NCBI GenBank assembly: GCA_963969345.1
Contig: OZ017770.1
Location: 567,246 to 631,245, forward strand
Source: Turbatrix aceti
Lineage: Eukaryota > Nematoda > Chromadorea > Rhabditida > Panagrolaimidae
Direction: 5' to 3'
Length of the DNA: 64,000 nt
How positions within the stretch are numbered: position 1 is the stretch's first letter; the number at the start of each line of letters is the position of its first letter. Below, one piece after another: positions 47,284 through 59,441 of this stretch. The translations under genes and the position numbers were made by a program. Below the pieces are notes generated by a model, which saw only the letters and a program-made list of their open reading frames with translations, had not been told where the DNA came from and ran no database searches.

Positions 47284-49175
47284 GGTTACCCTTTTATTAT
47301 TTGCAAAAATCTGCAAAAATACACAAATAAAGTGCATCGTAAAGTGCGTTTAAATAAAAACCACGAAAAAGAAGAGAAAAGACCGCAAACTTACATAAGT
47401 TGAGGGTATCGGGATAGGATAGCGTGTCACGCATGCTACTATCTAGTGACGGTAGTCGTGAGAGAGTGTGTCTGATGAACAGTGAATGGCATTTATTTGG
47501 TTTCGATACTGTCGCTCAATTTACTCATCAACCCATACCATGCATTGGGGGTTTGGTTGTTAAACGCATCTAAAGCGATAATCTTTGTAAATGGCCGAGA
47601 ACAGTCACCAAAGGAAAGCGAGTTGCGGGTTCGGCCATTCTCTATTTTTTGCCATGCAAAAAGGCGGATACGACTTGCACAGAAAAGAGAAAGACTTGTT
47701 TATACGGTCAGCTTTTGAAGTCAGAACAAAGTGAAACATATTTAAGACTTACAAAAAACAAGCATAGACAAAAGTGTCGAAAACAACAGTGGTATCAGCG
47801 ATAAAATATAATTTGACAGTTCAAAACCCCAGATTACTATTGCAACAAAAAATGAAACACATGCATATATGCCCTATGACAAATGTCAAAAATGACTACT
47901 GTGACAACTTTGTTCTGAAAAACAGGGGAGAGAGAGGGAATACACAAAAAAGACGACGAGTCGAGAATGCCTATTCTTGTATGTGTGTATGTCCTCTGAA
48001 GCGCAGAATTGTTTGTTAATGCTAATCAAATTGGAAGGAAGGCCTGCCAAGTTTCCACAGACTACATTTCATTTCAATCAAACATCTATTGTTAATAAAT
48101 TGATACATCATTAAATAATTGAGTTACTACTTTGACCCCGGAAGAAGTCACGGTGTCAAAAACGCTAAAATGAGATATACAGGCTAATTGGTTCGCTGCT
48201 TGCCGGTTAGCTGGATCTCGAGCATTGTGCAATAAACGGGATCAACGACTCTAAAAAATGTTTTAAAAAATGCACATTGAAATTACACACTTGTTAGCAA
48301 TCGGTATTTTTCACATGTATGTCATGAAAGTGTCAATTATTTGAAGAGTAAACGAATTTGAAATCGAAAAATCCGAGAGACATTAAATGGGTATAAAAAA
48401 TGGTCATGAGAGAAATTTTCGACTGTATTGACGCATAAAGTGTCAATGATTACACGTTATTTGCATACGTTTAGTCAGATACAGGTCACTCCTACGCTAT
48501 ATCCTAGATCTTCGTCGTTGAGTCGTGCTACAAGGCCCAGCACAAGTTTTGCGATCACGGAAAAAAGGCTCATGTCCCTCTCCTAGAAAAGTAGCAATTT
48601 TTTATTTACATTAGTCGTGATTTATTGCATATCAAATTATTTCTGGTTTTCATGTGCGTATCATTCGGTTTTATTGAATACCCTTGCGTTTCATTACAAT
48701 AGTACAAAACAATGATGTTTTTAATCCGTTATCTCATTTTTGAGTTTTCGTATATTTTAGTTCTACGGTATTTATAACAACAGGAAACAAAGTGATTTCA
48801 TAATGTGTTAGCCTGAACAAAAGTTTCGCGATTGTATTTTTCTACCGGATATCTCCAGCGCTCCTTTACGTGCTTTGTGTACTTGATAGGACATTCTAAG
48901 AATGTGGAATGGTATCCTCTTTTTCACTAAAAGATGCATCGCCATTGTACCATCATAAGCGTTTCATTTCACACTCGAAAGCCGTTGAGCGTGCGAGGTT
49001 TTTTGATTATAATTTTTTTTGTTACCCAATTACAAGGAACCATAATTGAAAATAGGCGTAAAAATTGAATTATAAGCGTTTATCAGTTATATATATGCGA
49101 TAATTTTTAGGCAAGCGGAATAATATTTATGCTTAGAAATCCAGTGCTCAATTTGCCATATTGAAGATTGCAGAC
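47284..49175. other. Intergenic region without recognised gene
   Basis: About 1.9 kb, AT-rich, divergent spacer. Open frames up to about 80 codons at 47482-48019 lack any similarity I know. Confidence 0.55.
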
Positions 49176-50969
49176 ATGGACTTCTTAGCAGCACGTTCGG
49201 TATTACAACTGATACTGACAATTTTTATAACTTTAACAATGGCCAAGACCATTCTTAGACCGCCAACTATCTACAAATGGATTGAGGAAAACGCTCATAT
49301 TTGTAAATTTTTTAACGCCTGTAATTAAAATTAACGATTTTATTTTTTTAAGGTACTAGTGTTCCAAGTGAAAGCGAAACCCTCATAAATTTTCTTACGG
49401 AATCCGAAGGCTTAAAGTGCACGCTTTGTCCTGAGGTCAAAAACAACCAGATTCCAACGAGTGCTTGTGCTATAGAAATCTTACCGCACGTCATCAACAC
49501 CGTCGAAATAGGCTGTCATCCCAGTGAGTTATTTTTTTTGTTTTGCCTATAATTAGAAACACAAAATTTAGTCCCTGAGCTATGTCTTCTGGAATTGAAA
49601 ACCAGATACGCTGATTTCTTTTTTCCAAATGATATTTTTAATCCTGAACCGGAAAGTTTATTTTTGGCAGCGTCACCAGCCGATCTTGTTGAACGCAATA
49701 ATTTTGGCACCGAAATTATCACAACTTCAACAACACCTGTATTCGAGGTGACCATGAAGCAACCCCAAGAACAAAGTATAGTCGGTAAGTTTTGTTATAA
49801 AAAACGCATGATCACGCATATTTCAGAAAACGCAAACGCTACCGGTATTGTTCTACATCGAGCCCAATCAACTCTCAAAACTAATGAATTTCCTTTAAAA
49901 AAAACGGACTTAATAACGATGAAGAAAAGAGTCCCGTCGTCTTCCAGGCCTTGTAATGACTTGCACAAGCTCTGTTGTTTTTGGGCATTAGTAGGCGAAT
50001 GCGAGAGCAATCCCTTCTGGATGCGCAGCAGATGCGCAAAGACGTGCGGAACTTGTGACTGTGATTGTACGTTGGATTCGTATTTTTTTGTTGCAAAACC
50101 ACAGGGGTACTATTTTAGTCAAAACAGCGGATAAATGCGTATCAACAGGCGTTAAATGCCATACTACAACTACGACGACCACAACGACAACTACCACTCC
50201 TCGTCCAACCACAACAACTTCTACCACAACGACGACAACGCCTAAACCAACAACTACAACTGTGATCACCACTTCAAGTAGGCACAGACTGTATACAGGG
50301 CCTGCGTCATACACTGCGCACCCCGCAGATTATTCAAACACTATGCTTCCAGTCCTGTGGCCTCCTTTGCCGACACTTCGACCAAGAAAGAAACCAACGG
50401 TATAAATAGGGAACAAACTTTTAACAATGGAAAGGAAGCAAGCAATAATTGTGGCTTTTGGCAAAGGCTTTTCTAAACAATGGATATATTTACTAGAAGC
50501 ACAATTGTTGCACATTAAAGGCAAGAAAATGTATTTTAAGATAGTCACGCTTTTACAGTTCGTATACAAAAAATTTAACAACGTTATCAATTTAAATATC
50601 ATAAACATGTTTTTTTAGACAACAACGTCTACTACAACGACAACAACAACAACGACTACTACAACTACGCCCGCTCCTACAACAACCCAGTCAACAACAA
50701 CAACAAAAAAAACATGCTTTAACGAGCATGAAGATTGCGAACTCTGGGCTCATTATGGCGAATGTGATCACAACCCTTTTTGGATGAAATTTCACTGCCG
50801 AGAATCGTGCAAATCGTGTAACATAAACTTCGAAACGTACGGAGTTCCAACTACTCAAAGGTGCAAAAATAACAACAGATTTTGCGCATTTTGGGCATTC
50901 AATGGAGAATGCAAGAAGAATCCTCGCTACATGCTTCACAAGTGTCGTGCTAGCTGTAATGTCTGCTAA
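49176..50969 (+). CDS. Secreted ShKT-domain protein with Thr-rich linkers
   Basis: About six exons: 49176 to about 49315, 49353-49524, 49572-49784, 49827-50069, 50119-50399 and 50619-50969. A signal peptide opens it (MDFLAARSVLQLILTIFITLT), directly after a GATTGCAG acceptor. Three ShKT domains are seen, each with six cysteines: SRPCNDLHKLCCFWALVGEC, CFNEHEDCELWAHYGEC and RCKNNNRFCAFWAFNGEC, each ending in CxxxCxxC. Between domains 1 and 2 lies a mucin-like linker of long Thr runs (50160-50260 and 50619-50705). Nematode ShKT domains are common in secreted and surface proteins; the fold is named after a sea-anemone peptide, which does not imply toxicity here. The intron 50400-50618 is placed to keep the Thr frame continuous. 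Confidence 0.8.
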
Positions 50970-51478
50970 TGATATATATTTCGAACGTGTTTATCTGTAT
51001 AAAAAGAATTTTTATTTGTTGTTAGATAAATAATCTTTTTTTTTGTCATAAAAAATAGTTCGTTTATGATGTTTTATATTTAAATAAATAAAAGTAATTA
51101 AACTTTTGCAACATTTTTTGTCAGTGTCATTTATCAAACCGTCTTAAAAAAATAAGCTACAATACATAATGCTTTCTTAAAGGAGTGAACGTTTATGTCG
51201 GTGCTTCCTTACCTGTGTCCTATGTAAATGAATATTGTTTTGCAAATTTTGAATAAAATCATCGATAGACGTATGGCTTTCGGGATAATAAGCAGTTGCA
51301 TCGGGTGACGCGCTAAACACGGTCACCGAATGAAGACGCTCTCAATTTCTCGCCATACTCAAACTTCTCTAGCCGCGAAGTAGACATCTATTGTCCATAC
51401 CCATTCAAATCAGCTTACTTCAATTTACTTGGTAGCTACCTAGTGGTTTTCGAAAAAAAGTCGGTTAAATACGCCAAA
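50970..51478. other. Spacer between ShKT and Kunitz/lustrin genes
   Basis: About 500 nt, AT-rich; no gene seen. Confidence 0.6.
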
Positions 51479-54400
51479 ATGCGGTTATTATATTTATATT
51501 TCTACATTTTATCTGTTAGATATTATACGATAGCAAAGGAAGATGAACTATGGTTGCCCAGTAGTTGTCGACACAAATCCAGGTAAGTAAATAAAAAATA
51601 AGAAAAAAGGAGTATGTTGTTTCAGCTTCGACGTTTCTCTTCGGTGCATGGATTCGTTTACTGTTCGGTTTAAAAAATCAAGTTCATCAAAATCAAGTAA
51701 GTTTTTTTCTTCTTCAAAGGTTATTTATCTTAAAAATATTTTCAGCGATAAAGCTCGTCGGAGACGAGTGTAATGCTAACACAGAATGCACGTCTGGTGC
51801 CTACTGTAAAACAGGAATCTGTCGATGCTGGCCGAATCATGTTGCAGTGCTCAACTACTGTTGGAAAAGTAAATTAAAAATTTGTTAAACTTCTTAAGAG
51901 TATTTTTGCAGAGATCAATCCAGAGGAAAGTGGTTGCATTTACGATGATCAGTGTGCTGCTGTCTGGCCTGGTGCGCAGTGTCAGCTTTCTGTGTGTAAA
52001 TGCCCCCCAAACTACATTGCCAGTCCAACGCGCGAGGGGTCAATTTGCCATCTTCCAGGCCAGTGCGCTACAAATGGAATGAATGCTATACTATACAACA
52101 GGAATAGTAATCGTCCCAGTGAATGCTATTTTTTTGATCGTGACGGCAAAGAAATAGCCGGTCAATTTATTGGATGTGATGACTTTCCAGAAGTATACGA
52201 CTGCATCAAAGGACTTTGTTGCCCCACGCGAGGTATACCTACATCTTAAAGATATAATCCTATTGGCTATTTATTTTTTTCCCAGATTATGAAAACTGAT
52301 CTCTTAGTGACCCGGTGGTGTATGCTTACGTATTTTTTTAGCTTTCACGTGCGTGCAACCAGTGGACCCAGGACAACCCAAATCCTCGCAAGCTCTGGCC
52401 TACCCCGGGGCGTCCGTTCCAGAACCAGAAAAAAGATGGTTTTTCAATCCGGCGACCGGGGGATGTCATTCTTTTGATTACCTTGGAACGCAGGGAAACG
52501 CAAACAATTTTGAAACAAGAGAACACTGTGAAAGCTATTGCCTCAACCGATGCATCAGAGGACAACCAAAACTTATAATTAAAGACAGTACATATGATAG
52601 TCAAGCGCAGACTTGTGATACAAACGACGATTGTGGAAATGACAAGTTTAAGTGCCATAAAACAGGCAGTATCTCTATGTGCTGTCCTTCTCCTGGTAAA
52701 TCTATAGTTTTTTAACACCTCTCAATAAGTTAATTTATTTTCAGAGTTTATATGTAGCGAATTTGGCGGAATTACACGTTATTTATTTGACGATGTGCTG
52801 GCTCCAACTGCTCCAATATTTTCCGTTGGCTCAAACCGAATTGGAAGAGAACCCCTTACTCGTTGGTATTGGAATAAACACCTCAACAAGTGTCAGTCAT
52901 TCAGATATCAAGGACAAGGGGGTAATTTCAACAACTTTGGAACCGAACAAAGTTGTATTGAATACTGTTCACGATCGCTTTGCCCCGTTGGCGCGGCTTT
53001 AAGACTAGAAAGCGGAGACAACGTGGAATGCTCCAACAACAAGCATTGTCCAAGATCACACTATTGTGTAGAAGCGGTTTGCTGTCCTACTGCTAGTAAG
53101 GCATGTTTTAAACTAACAGAAAATCATAGAATGGCTTTTAGCAACTGTTTGCAACCAACCCTTAGCGCTTGGTGCTCCTTGTCTTTCGGAATCTGTCATG
53201 AGATATTGGTTCAACGCCGCGTTGCAAGTTTGTCAGTTATTTCACTACAACGGTTGTAATGGCAATAGCAACAATTTTCAATCACTCACTGAATGTCAGT
53301 CGTTTTGTGAAGACGTCGAGGAAGTGCCCAAGTGCATCCAGGGTGAGGCGCTAAAAGTAGACAATGGCCGGTTTTGGAAGTGCAATAATGGCGAAACTGC
53401 TGACGGCGTTTTTCAACCTTGTCCAATGAACTACGATTGCTATTTTGATGGAAAACGTTTTGGATGCTGCCCCTCCAGAAGTAAAAACTTTATGTTTTTT
53501 GTTACATGTTCTAAAATAATTATTTCAGAATTTACTTGCCAGTTGCCGTCAGAAAAAGGTCGTGTTTGCAACACTGGAAAGTCGAATCGATGGTTTTACG
53601 ACACGCATTCTAAGACCTGCAAAGCGTTTGAATACTTTGGTTGCGATGGCAATTCAAATAACTTTGACACCCAGGGAAGCTGCGAAGCCTACTGCGGTGC
53701 TTTTGTGTGTCCTCTCGGGGGAAACATACTTCGCGACATTGCCGGAGAGCCCGTTACTTGCGCACCGGCAAACTCGACTGAAATCAAAAATTGTCCAGCA
53801 ACCCATAGATGTACTTCCTTTTCAAATCAACAAAATTTGAGACCTTTATATTTTTGTTGTCAAACGCGGCATGCAATATGTTCCGAAGAAATTGACGAAG
53901 GCATTGCTTGCGCAGAATCGGTACCAAGATATGGTTTTGATTCAGTGCTCCAGACATGCAGAACTTTTAATTTTTACGGTTGTGGTGGCAATTCAAATAA
54001 TTTTGACAGCCAACAAAATTGCATTCATTTTTGTACGGCAGCAAGTGAGTTATCCAAACAGGCAGTTCGTTTAAAATAATTTGTGCTTTAGCATGTGCGC
54101 CGGGAGAAATAGTCTACAGAGGCACGAATGATCAAATGCCGTTTGACTGCTCACGTGAAAAGTGTCCCGATGGATTTCTTTGCGTTTCAAATCTGCTGAA
54201 TCCAACACAAGGAATTTGTTGTGGATCTCAGAACATGGGTGTCTGCCCAATGTCCCAAGGAGCTTACATCGACGAAAAAAGTCAGAATCCCAGAACTTGC
54301 TTCCCCGAAAACCCCTTTGATTGTCCTACCGGATTTTATTGTGCTTTTAATGCCCAGAGGCATCGGTTTTATTGTTGTTCTTTTGCGGAACAAAAGAGCG

Positions 54401-56053
54401 GTAACATATTTGAACATAGTTGTTTAACAAACCAAGCATGATTTCGTTTCAGTCAAATGCCCGGCACATCTTCAACCAATTCAGAATTCAATGACCAAAG
54501 CTGTTATCGGATGCAATCAAAATCAACAATGTCCCGCAAATTCGCGGTGTCACAAAGAAGAATACGAGCATTATTCTGGCATTTGTTGCACCGAAGGTCA
54601 AATTTGTCCGCCAACGTTTTCAGTTGATCTAAACAATAGGCATGTCAAGTGTAACCCCCTTGAAGTATCAAGTTGTTCTACAAATGGCCAATCCATTTGC
54701 TTATTTAGCGAAGTATTGGGTCGATTTGTTTGCTGCAAGCGCGAAGGAAGAATGGTAACGGATTTGAAGCAATGTCCCGGCAAGATGTTACGCGGTTTGT
54801 TAAAACAAGCAAAACAAATTAATGCAAATTAATTTTCAGATTCGAAAAAAAAGATGTGTTCTCCTGAAAACTTATGCCCAAGCAATTACCATTGCATAAG
54901 GCGAAATGCCGATCGCGTTGGTATCTGTTGCAGACATCGCAATACACCGGCTATTAGCCATATCCATCGTATGTTCATCGCATAATTGTTGAAAAACATG
55001 TTTGTTTTTTTAGACTCGTGTCCCGGTGGCAGGGTACCCGTCAAAGATGAACACAACCGTATCGTTCTGTGTAGCGATCAAAGCACATGTCCGCGCGGAA
55101 CCGAATGCCTTCTAAGCAATACCCGTTCAACGAAGTCGAGAATATGCTGCGTAACTACGCATTCACCCATGTGTCCTTTCAAGACATATCCGCTTATCGT
55201 TGAAGGAAGTATCCAAGTTTGTACAGGTACTCTGTGCCCTTCCGGCTATACATGCCAAAACGGATCTGTCTGTTGCCCGCTGCCAGGTAACTTTTCCAAT
55301 AAAACGTCAACATTTTTTGTTACTTTTAGAGTTTGCCTGTTCTTCGCCACTAGTGCTCGGACGACCTTGCCGATATCAGCAACCAACCGAGCGATGGTAT
55401 TTCGATTACCCAACCGGCCGCTGCCTTCCATTTGTTTTCAATGGTTGCTATCCCGGAGCTAACAACTTTCTTGATTCGCAATCCTGTTCAGAATTCTGTA
55501 GGGAAGTTGCAGTGGAAGCTCATCAACGTATGTTTTTTTTGCATTGTAATATCCAATTTATACTCTTTTAGTTACATGTCCATCGCCTTATCGTGATCCC
55601 GTCTATACTGAAATTTGCTCTCCAACGATCGACAAGTGTCAACGTGAGTCATTAATTTACATTTTTCCATGACGTGTTTCGTTCATCTTTCAGCCGGATT
55701 AAAATGCGTCGAAACCCAGTCTGGAAAGTACATGTGCTGCGAGCCTCCTGCGACACATCCTCTTGCTCTCAAGGTTTTTGTCAATCAGTTGTGTGGCGAT
55801 TTCTGGAAGCCGTTCGTTTTCTATGTCTGGCGTGGCGTCGTAACAATGCATAACGTTTTTCAGGATAATATCTCCAGCGCAAGAACCACAGCAATGTCAG
55901 CCACCCATTCAAATGTGCGCAGTCGGTCACGTCTGCCGATTTAGCGCTATGATCCAAACACATATATGTTGCGAACCAATGTTTTCTTACTCCAAACCAG
56001 CTGTTTTTAAAAATTTTTATCAGCACGGCGCTATGATGCTGTATGACGCGTGA
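51479..56053 (+). CDS. Secreted EB-module / Kunitz / lustrin-repeat protein
   Basis: Many short exons. Signal peptide [19 protein letters not shown] at 51479. EB-like cysteine modules come first (about 51770-52235: [20 protein letters not shown] and CKCPPNYIA). Six Kunitz domains then alternate with lustrin-type cysteine repeats ending in CCPS or CCPT: Kunitz at about 52344-52550, 52745-52975, 53145-53315, 53529-53700, 53872-54035 and 55332-55505. Domains 3 to 6 keep six cysteines and GCxGNSNNF; domains 1 and 2 lack the second and fourth cysteines. From 54090 to 55280 the repeats are cysteine modules only. The last exon is read in the frame with QCQPPIQMC and HICCEP, ending at about 56053. 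Such proteins are extracellular, often cuticle or matrix components. Exon limits are approximate. Confidence 0.82.
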
Positions 56054-56420
56054 TAGTAGTTAATATTGTTAAATTGTGCGGGTTTTATATAAATACAAAT
56101 TGCGGTGAATTGATTCGAATTGAATTCTTATACATGACGGAGTTTTCACATCGCTTTTTACCATCTACAATTTGGGTCAAAGGATTTAAACTTTAATCAA
56201 TAACGGGTTTGTAAGGATTTTAAACGTATATGTGTGCACAAATGCACATAGAAAACGTTTTTTACCGCATCTGCAAAATTTAAACTTGTTTTAGCCTCTC
56301 TGTATCTTGGGTGTATCTTTGTTGTTTTGTTGAGTATACGTTATTATTGATTTGAAATTTGTTATATTATGTCACCGCGAATAAAACTTTCATAACATTT
56401 TTCTTAATTATGTTTAAGGC
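56054..56420. other. Spacer, no gene
   Basis: About 370 nt, AT-rich. A TGTTTAAG acceptor-like site abuts the next ATG. Confidence 0.5.
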
Positions 56421-57618
56421 ATGACTGATGAACCGAAAATAAAGTATCCCCGCAACAAGACGGAAGAACGGACATTGAAGGAAGGCCTGGTAGAGGATGA
56501 CAACGAAGACATCGCTTACCTCAATTTTAACATTTTATGGTATGTAATAATTACACTGACAAATGACGCTGGATAATTCGTTTTCAGGCCCGTTAGTGCA
56601 GCGGCTATATTTTCAATTGTCTTTTTTGGATTGACAGTGGGATTGATGGACGTCCTTCCTCACCACCTCAGACACTTGTTTGCCGTTGATCAAGTTTGGC
56701 TTTCATATGGACGACAACATATTTTGTGTTCAGTAAGTGTCAATCGTACAATGATTAGTGCAAGCATGTTCCGTAAAACATTTTAAGAACTCTATGGAAG
56801 TGCCACCTGGAACGTGGCCATCGATATTGCGACAGGTTGAAATCAAAGTGTTATCAAACGTTTTTTTCCGCATAGCAGTATGCGTCCCTATGGCAATCAG
56901 AATTTTTGTAGCCATAATTGCAAGATATACTACAATTGAAGACGCCGATGAAGAAATTAAGAAAGGAAAATTCTTTCAACTCTGCAACAACGTCAGTGCC
57001 ATTGCTGCTGTTGTAGAAGTTTTTTCACAGGCACTTTTTGCAATTGTTACAATCCGATTGGACTTTCCCGCTGTTTACCAGACAGCATTTACCACATTTA
57101 CAGTTACATCAGTTGGGTATATGTATATCAGAACATTTTTGTTGTTTGCAGTTTTTAATAGAACTTTCCAAGTATGTTCCACTCAGTTTACCATTTCTTT
57201 TTGCAGATGTTTTTTTTAGAACCTTGATTACATTTCTCTTGCTCTCAAAGGATTGTCGATCGTAACATACAGCTGGACAATGTCACAGTTCTTTAGTCAG
57301 CATATTGCATTCATTCACAAGCCAACTTGCCATGGATACGGTTTGTATACAGCACTTTGATTAATCGAAAGCAAACTAACATTTTTTACAGTGCCACCCG
57401 GTCAAGCACTCGTCGAATACGTTATGCTTTTGTCATACTTCATTTTCCATCTTACAAGTTTGATTGATGTAAGGTACATTCGCTTCCTGTGTTATCCTCG
57501 TACATGTTCTGGCGAATGTGAGCCACTGAAACCAGAAAACTTCCAACCCAATCATAAGTATCAGTACTGCCGTTCTTTTGAGTACCGACAACGCCAAATT
57601 ATCGGACAAAATTTTTAA
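56421..57618 (+). CDS. Multi-pass membrane protein of the Frag1/DRAM/Sfk1 (PGAP2-like) family
   Basis: About six exons: 56421-56539, 56588-56732, 56789-57171 and further short exons to 57618, roughly 320 residues. An acidic cytosolic N-terminus (ERTLKEGLVEDDNEDIAYL) precedes five or six membrane helices. The GTWPSILRQ segment, the first lumenal loop and FIHKPTCHGYVPPGQALVEYVMLL, followed by HLTSLIDVRYIRF, fit the pattern of PGAP2: a lumenal cysteine, then EY and a Phe-His-x-Thr/Ser helix ending in Asp. PGAP2 acts in GPI-anchor lipid remodelling in the Golgi. The assignment is by topology and motif; DRAM-type proteins are the alternative. The exon around 57206-57340 is reconstructed less surely than the rest. 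Confidence 0.55.
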
Positions 57619-58494
57619 ACTACATATTTTATGGATAACAAAAGAAATGTTTTTGTATTCATTGTTATAAAAATTGTGTTCAAGATAAAAAGCATTTGAC
57701 TGACACTTTTACGCAATCAAGTTATTGGGGTAACAAGTGTGGCCCCATTGTGCAGAGGCAATAAACGTCACCTGGGAATTAAGAATATATTATTGATCAT
57801 GCTAATCCCCGACATTCCGCTGTTAAAGATGTTGCAATGCAGTACTATGATAAAAACTGCGCACACTTAAAAAACGTATCACAATTGGACCACCAGTATA
57901 TAGCCTGAGGCGACAACCTTGAGCCGTCGGTCGCTAACACAGACTGGTTCCTTTTGTTTTAGAATCACCGACCATTTAGGTGTAAACAAAAAAAATAGTG
58001 GAATGCGGAATCTGACTTAACTAAGCGTAATTTTTTTGTTTACAAATCTTTTTTACAAAATGTGAAGACAATCGACAGAGATCTGGTAAAATACACCAAT
58101 TACTGGAACGGCCGATAAATTCGATTGCCGTTTTTTTTGCCGAAACAAAAAAAACGCGCTGTGATACGCAACACCAGATGACTGAAAACAATACAGGCCA
58201 AAGCATTGTGACTTGCTAACACACACGATAGATTGTGTACCCTATTGCGAAGCCTCGGCGCCGCTGTTAAATTTTAATGATTTTGTCTTTTTTTTGTTTA
58301 TTACTCTTTTCTCTTTGTGTGATTTTCCGCATGTTTGAATGTTAGTGCTTGAATCATTCCCTTATGTCCCTCCAGTTCCAACAGGTTAATGCTAGCACCT
58401 TTTATTGTGGTTGTGTTGTACAAACCAGGCACATACTACCAGAAGCGCTTCAACTCTTGAACGGATGTCAGCAAGAGGAGCACGTTCATGATGT
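57619..58494. other. Intergenic region, no gene seen
   Basis: AT-rich; contains the 3' flanks of two converging genes. Confidence 0.55.
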
Positions 58495-59441
58495 TTATGA
58501 GCGGCGCTGAACGAAGACCGTCGAGCGAGGGGGGCAGGGGCAGTAGGCGGCATCGGCACCAGGGAGACCGGGACCACCAGGGGCACCAGGCTGTCCATCG
58601 GTACCGGGGTTGCCAGGAGCACCAGCGGGGCCAGCGGGACCAGCGGGGCCAGCGGGACCAGCAGGACCGGGCTGTCCGTCGGGGCCGGCGGGACCAGCGG
58701 GACCAGGGTTGCCGTTGGGACCAGCAGGGCCAGGAGCACCAACTCCGCGGACGCCATCGGCACCAGCGTTTCCGGGAGCACCAGGGGCACCAGGAGCACC
58801 AGACGGTCCAGCATCGCCAGCGGGACCGGCGGGGCCAGCGGGGCCAGGAGCACCAGGGTTTCCAGCGGGGCCGGCGGGGCCAGCGGGACCAGCGGGGCCA
58901 GCGGGTCCTGAAATAGGGGGGGATTAATTTCTGTGCTGGATGTAAGTATGTTGTGTTTGAACGTACCGTCGGGGCCAGCGGGACCAGCGGGACCGGCGGG
59001 GCACTGGATGCAATCGTGTTGTTCAACGGGGCAGGGAGCTGCAGCATCACCAGGAGCGCCATCGGGACCAGCGGGGCCTGGGTTTCCGGGAGCGCCGGGG
59101 GGACCAGCGGGACCGGGAGGACCAGGGGGACCGGCGGGGCAGGTGATCTTGACGGGCTCGCACTGGCACCAGGCGGGGAGACCAGCCTGACGCTTCTGGC
59201 GGAAGATGCTGTTGAAGGGGTTCTCACGGGGCTTGGACGGGGGAGTAACAGTAAGCTGAACTTCCATGAGCTGGGTCCAGGCGTTGTCGGTATCGGCACG
59301 GAAGATCTGAACGCCGTCTTGGACACGCTCGTTCATCTCGTTGATGGTGGTGTAAAGCTGGGGGATGATGACGAGGCATGCCACAATGGCAAGCGTGGAG
59401 CACGCCGAAGCGATGCCAACTACAACCTTAGACTCGTACAT
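58495..59441 (-). CDS. Nematode cuticle collagen with RQKR processing site
   Basis: Two exons on the minus strand, 59441 to about 58969 and about 58910-58495, joined in phase 1; about 295 residues. The N-terminal block [20 protein letters not shown] with the [14 protein letters not shown] region is the nematode cuticle-collagen N domain. [16 protein letters not shown] contains the furin-type RQKR site. Gly-X-Y blocks ([10 protein letters not shown] is dominant) are interrupted by [11 protein letters not shown] and [10 protein letters not shown]. The C-terminus is [16 protein letters not shown]. Its GC content is very high relative to neighbours. The repeat-rich frames on both strands are shadows of this gene. 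A TATA-like tatttaag lies about 50 nt upstream of the ATG on the minus strand. Confidence 0.92.

Noticed and set aside
58488..58927. Long plus-strand frames rich in GPAG or RGQRDQ
   Set aside because: They are antisense shadows of the Gly-X-Y repeats of the minus-strand collagen.
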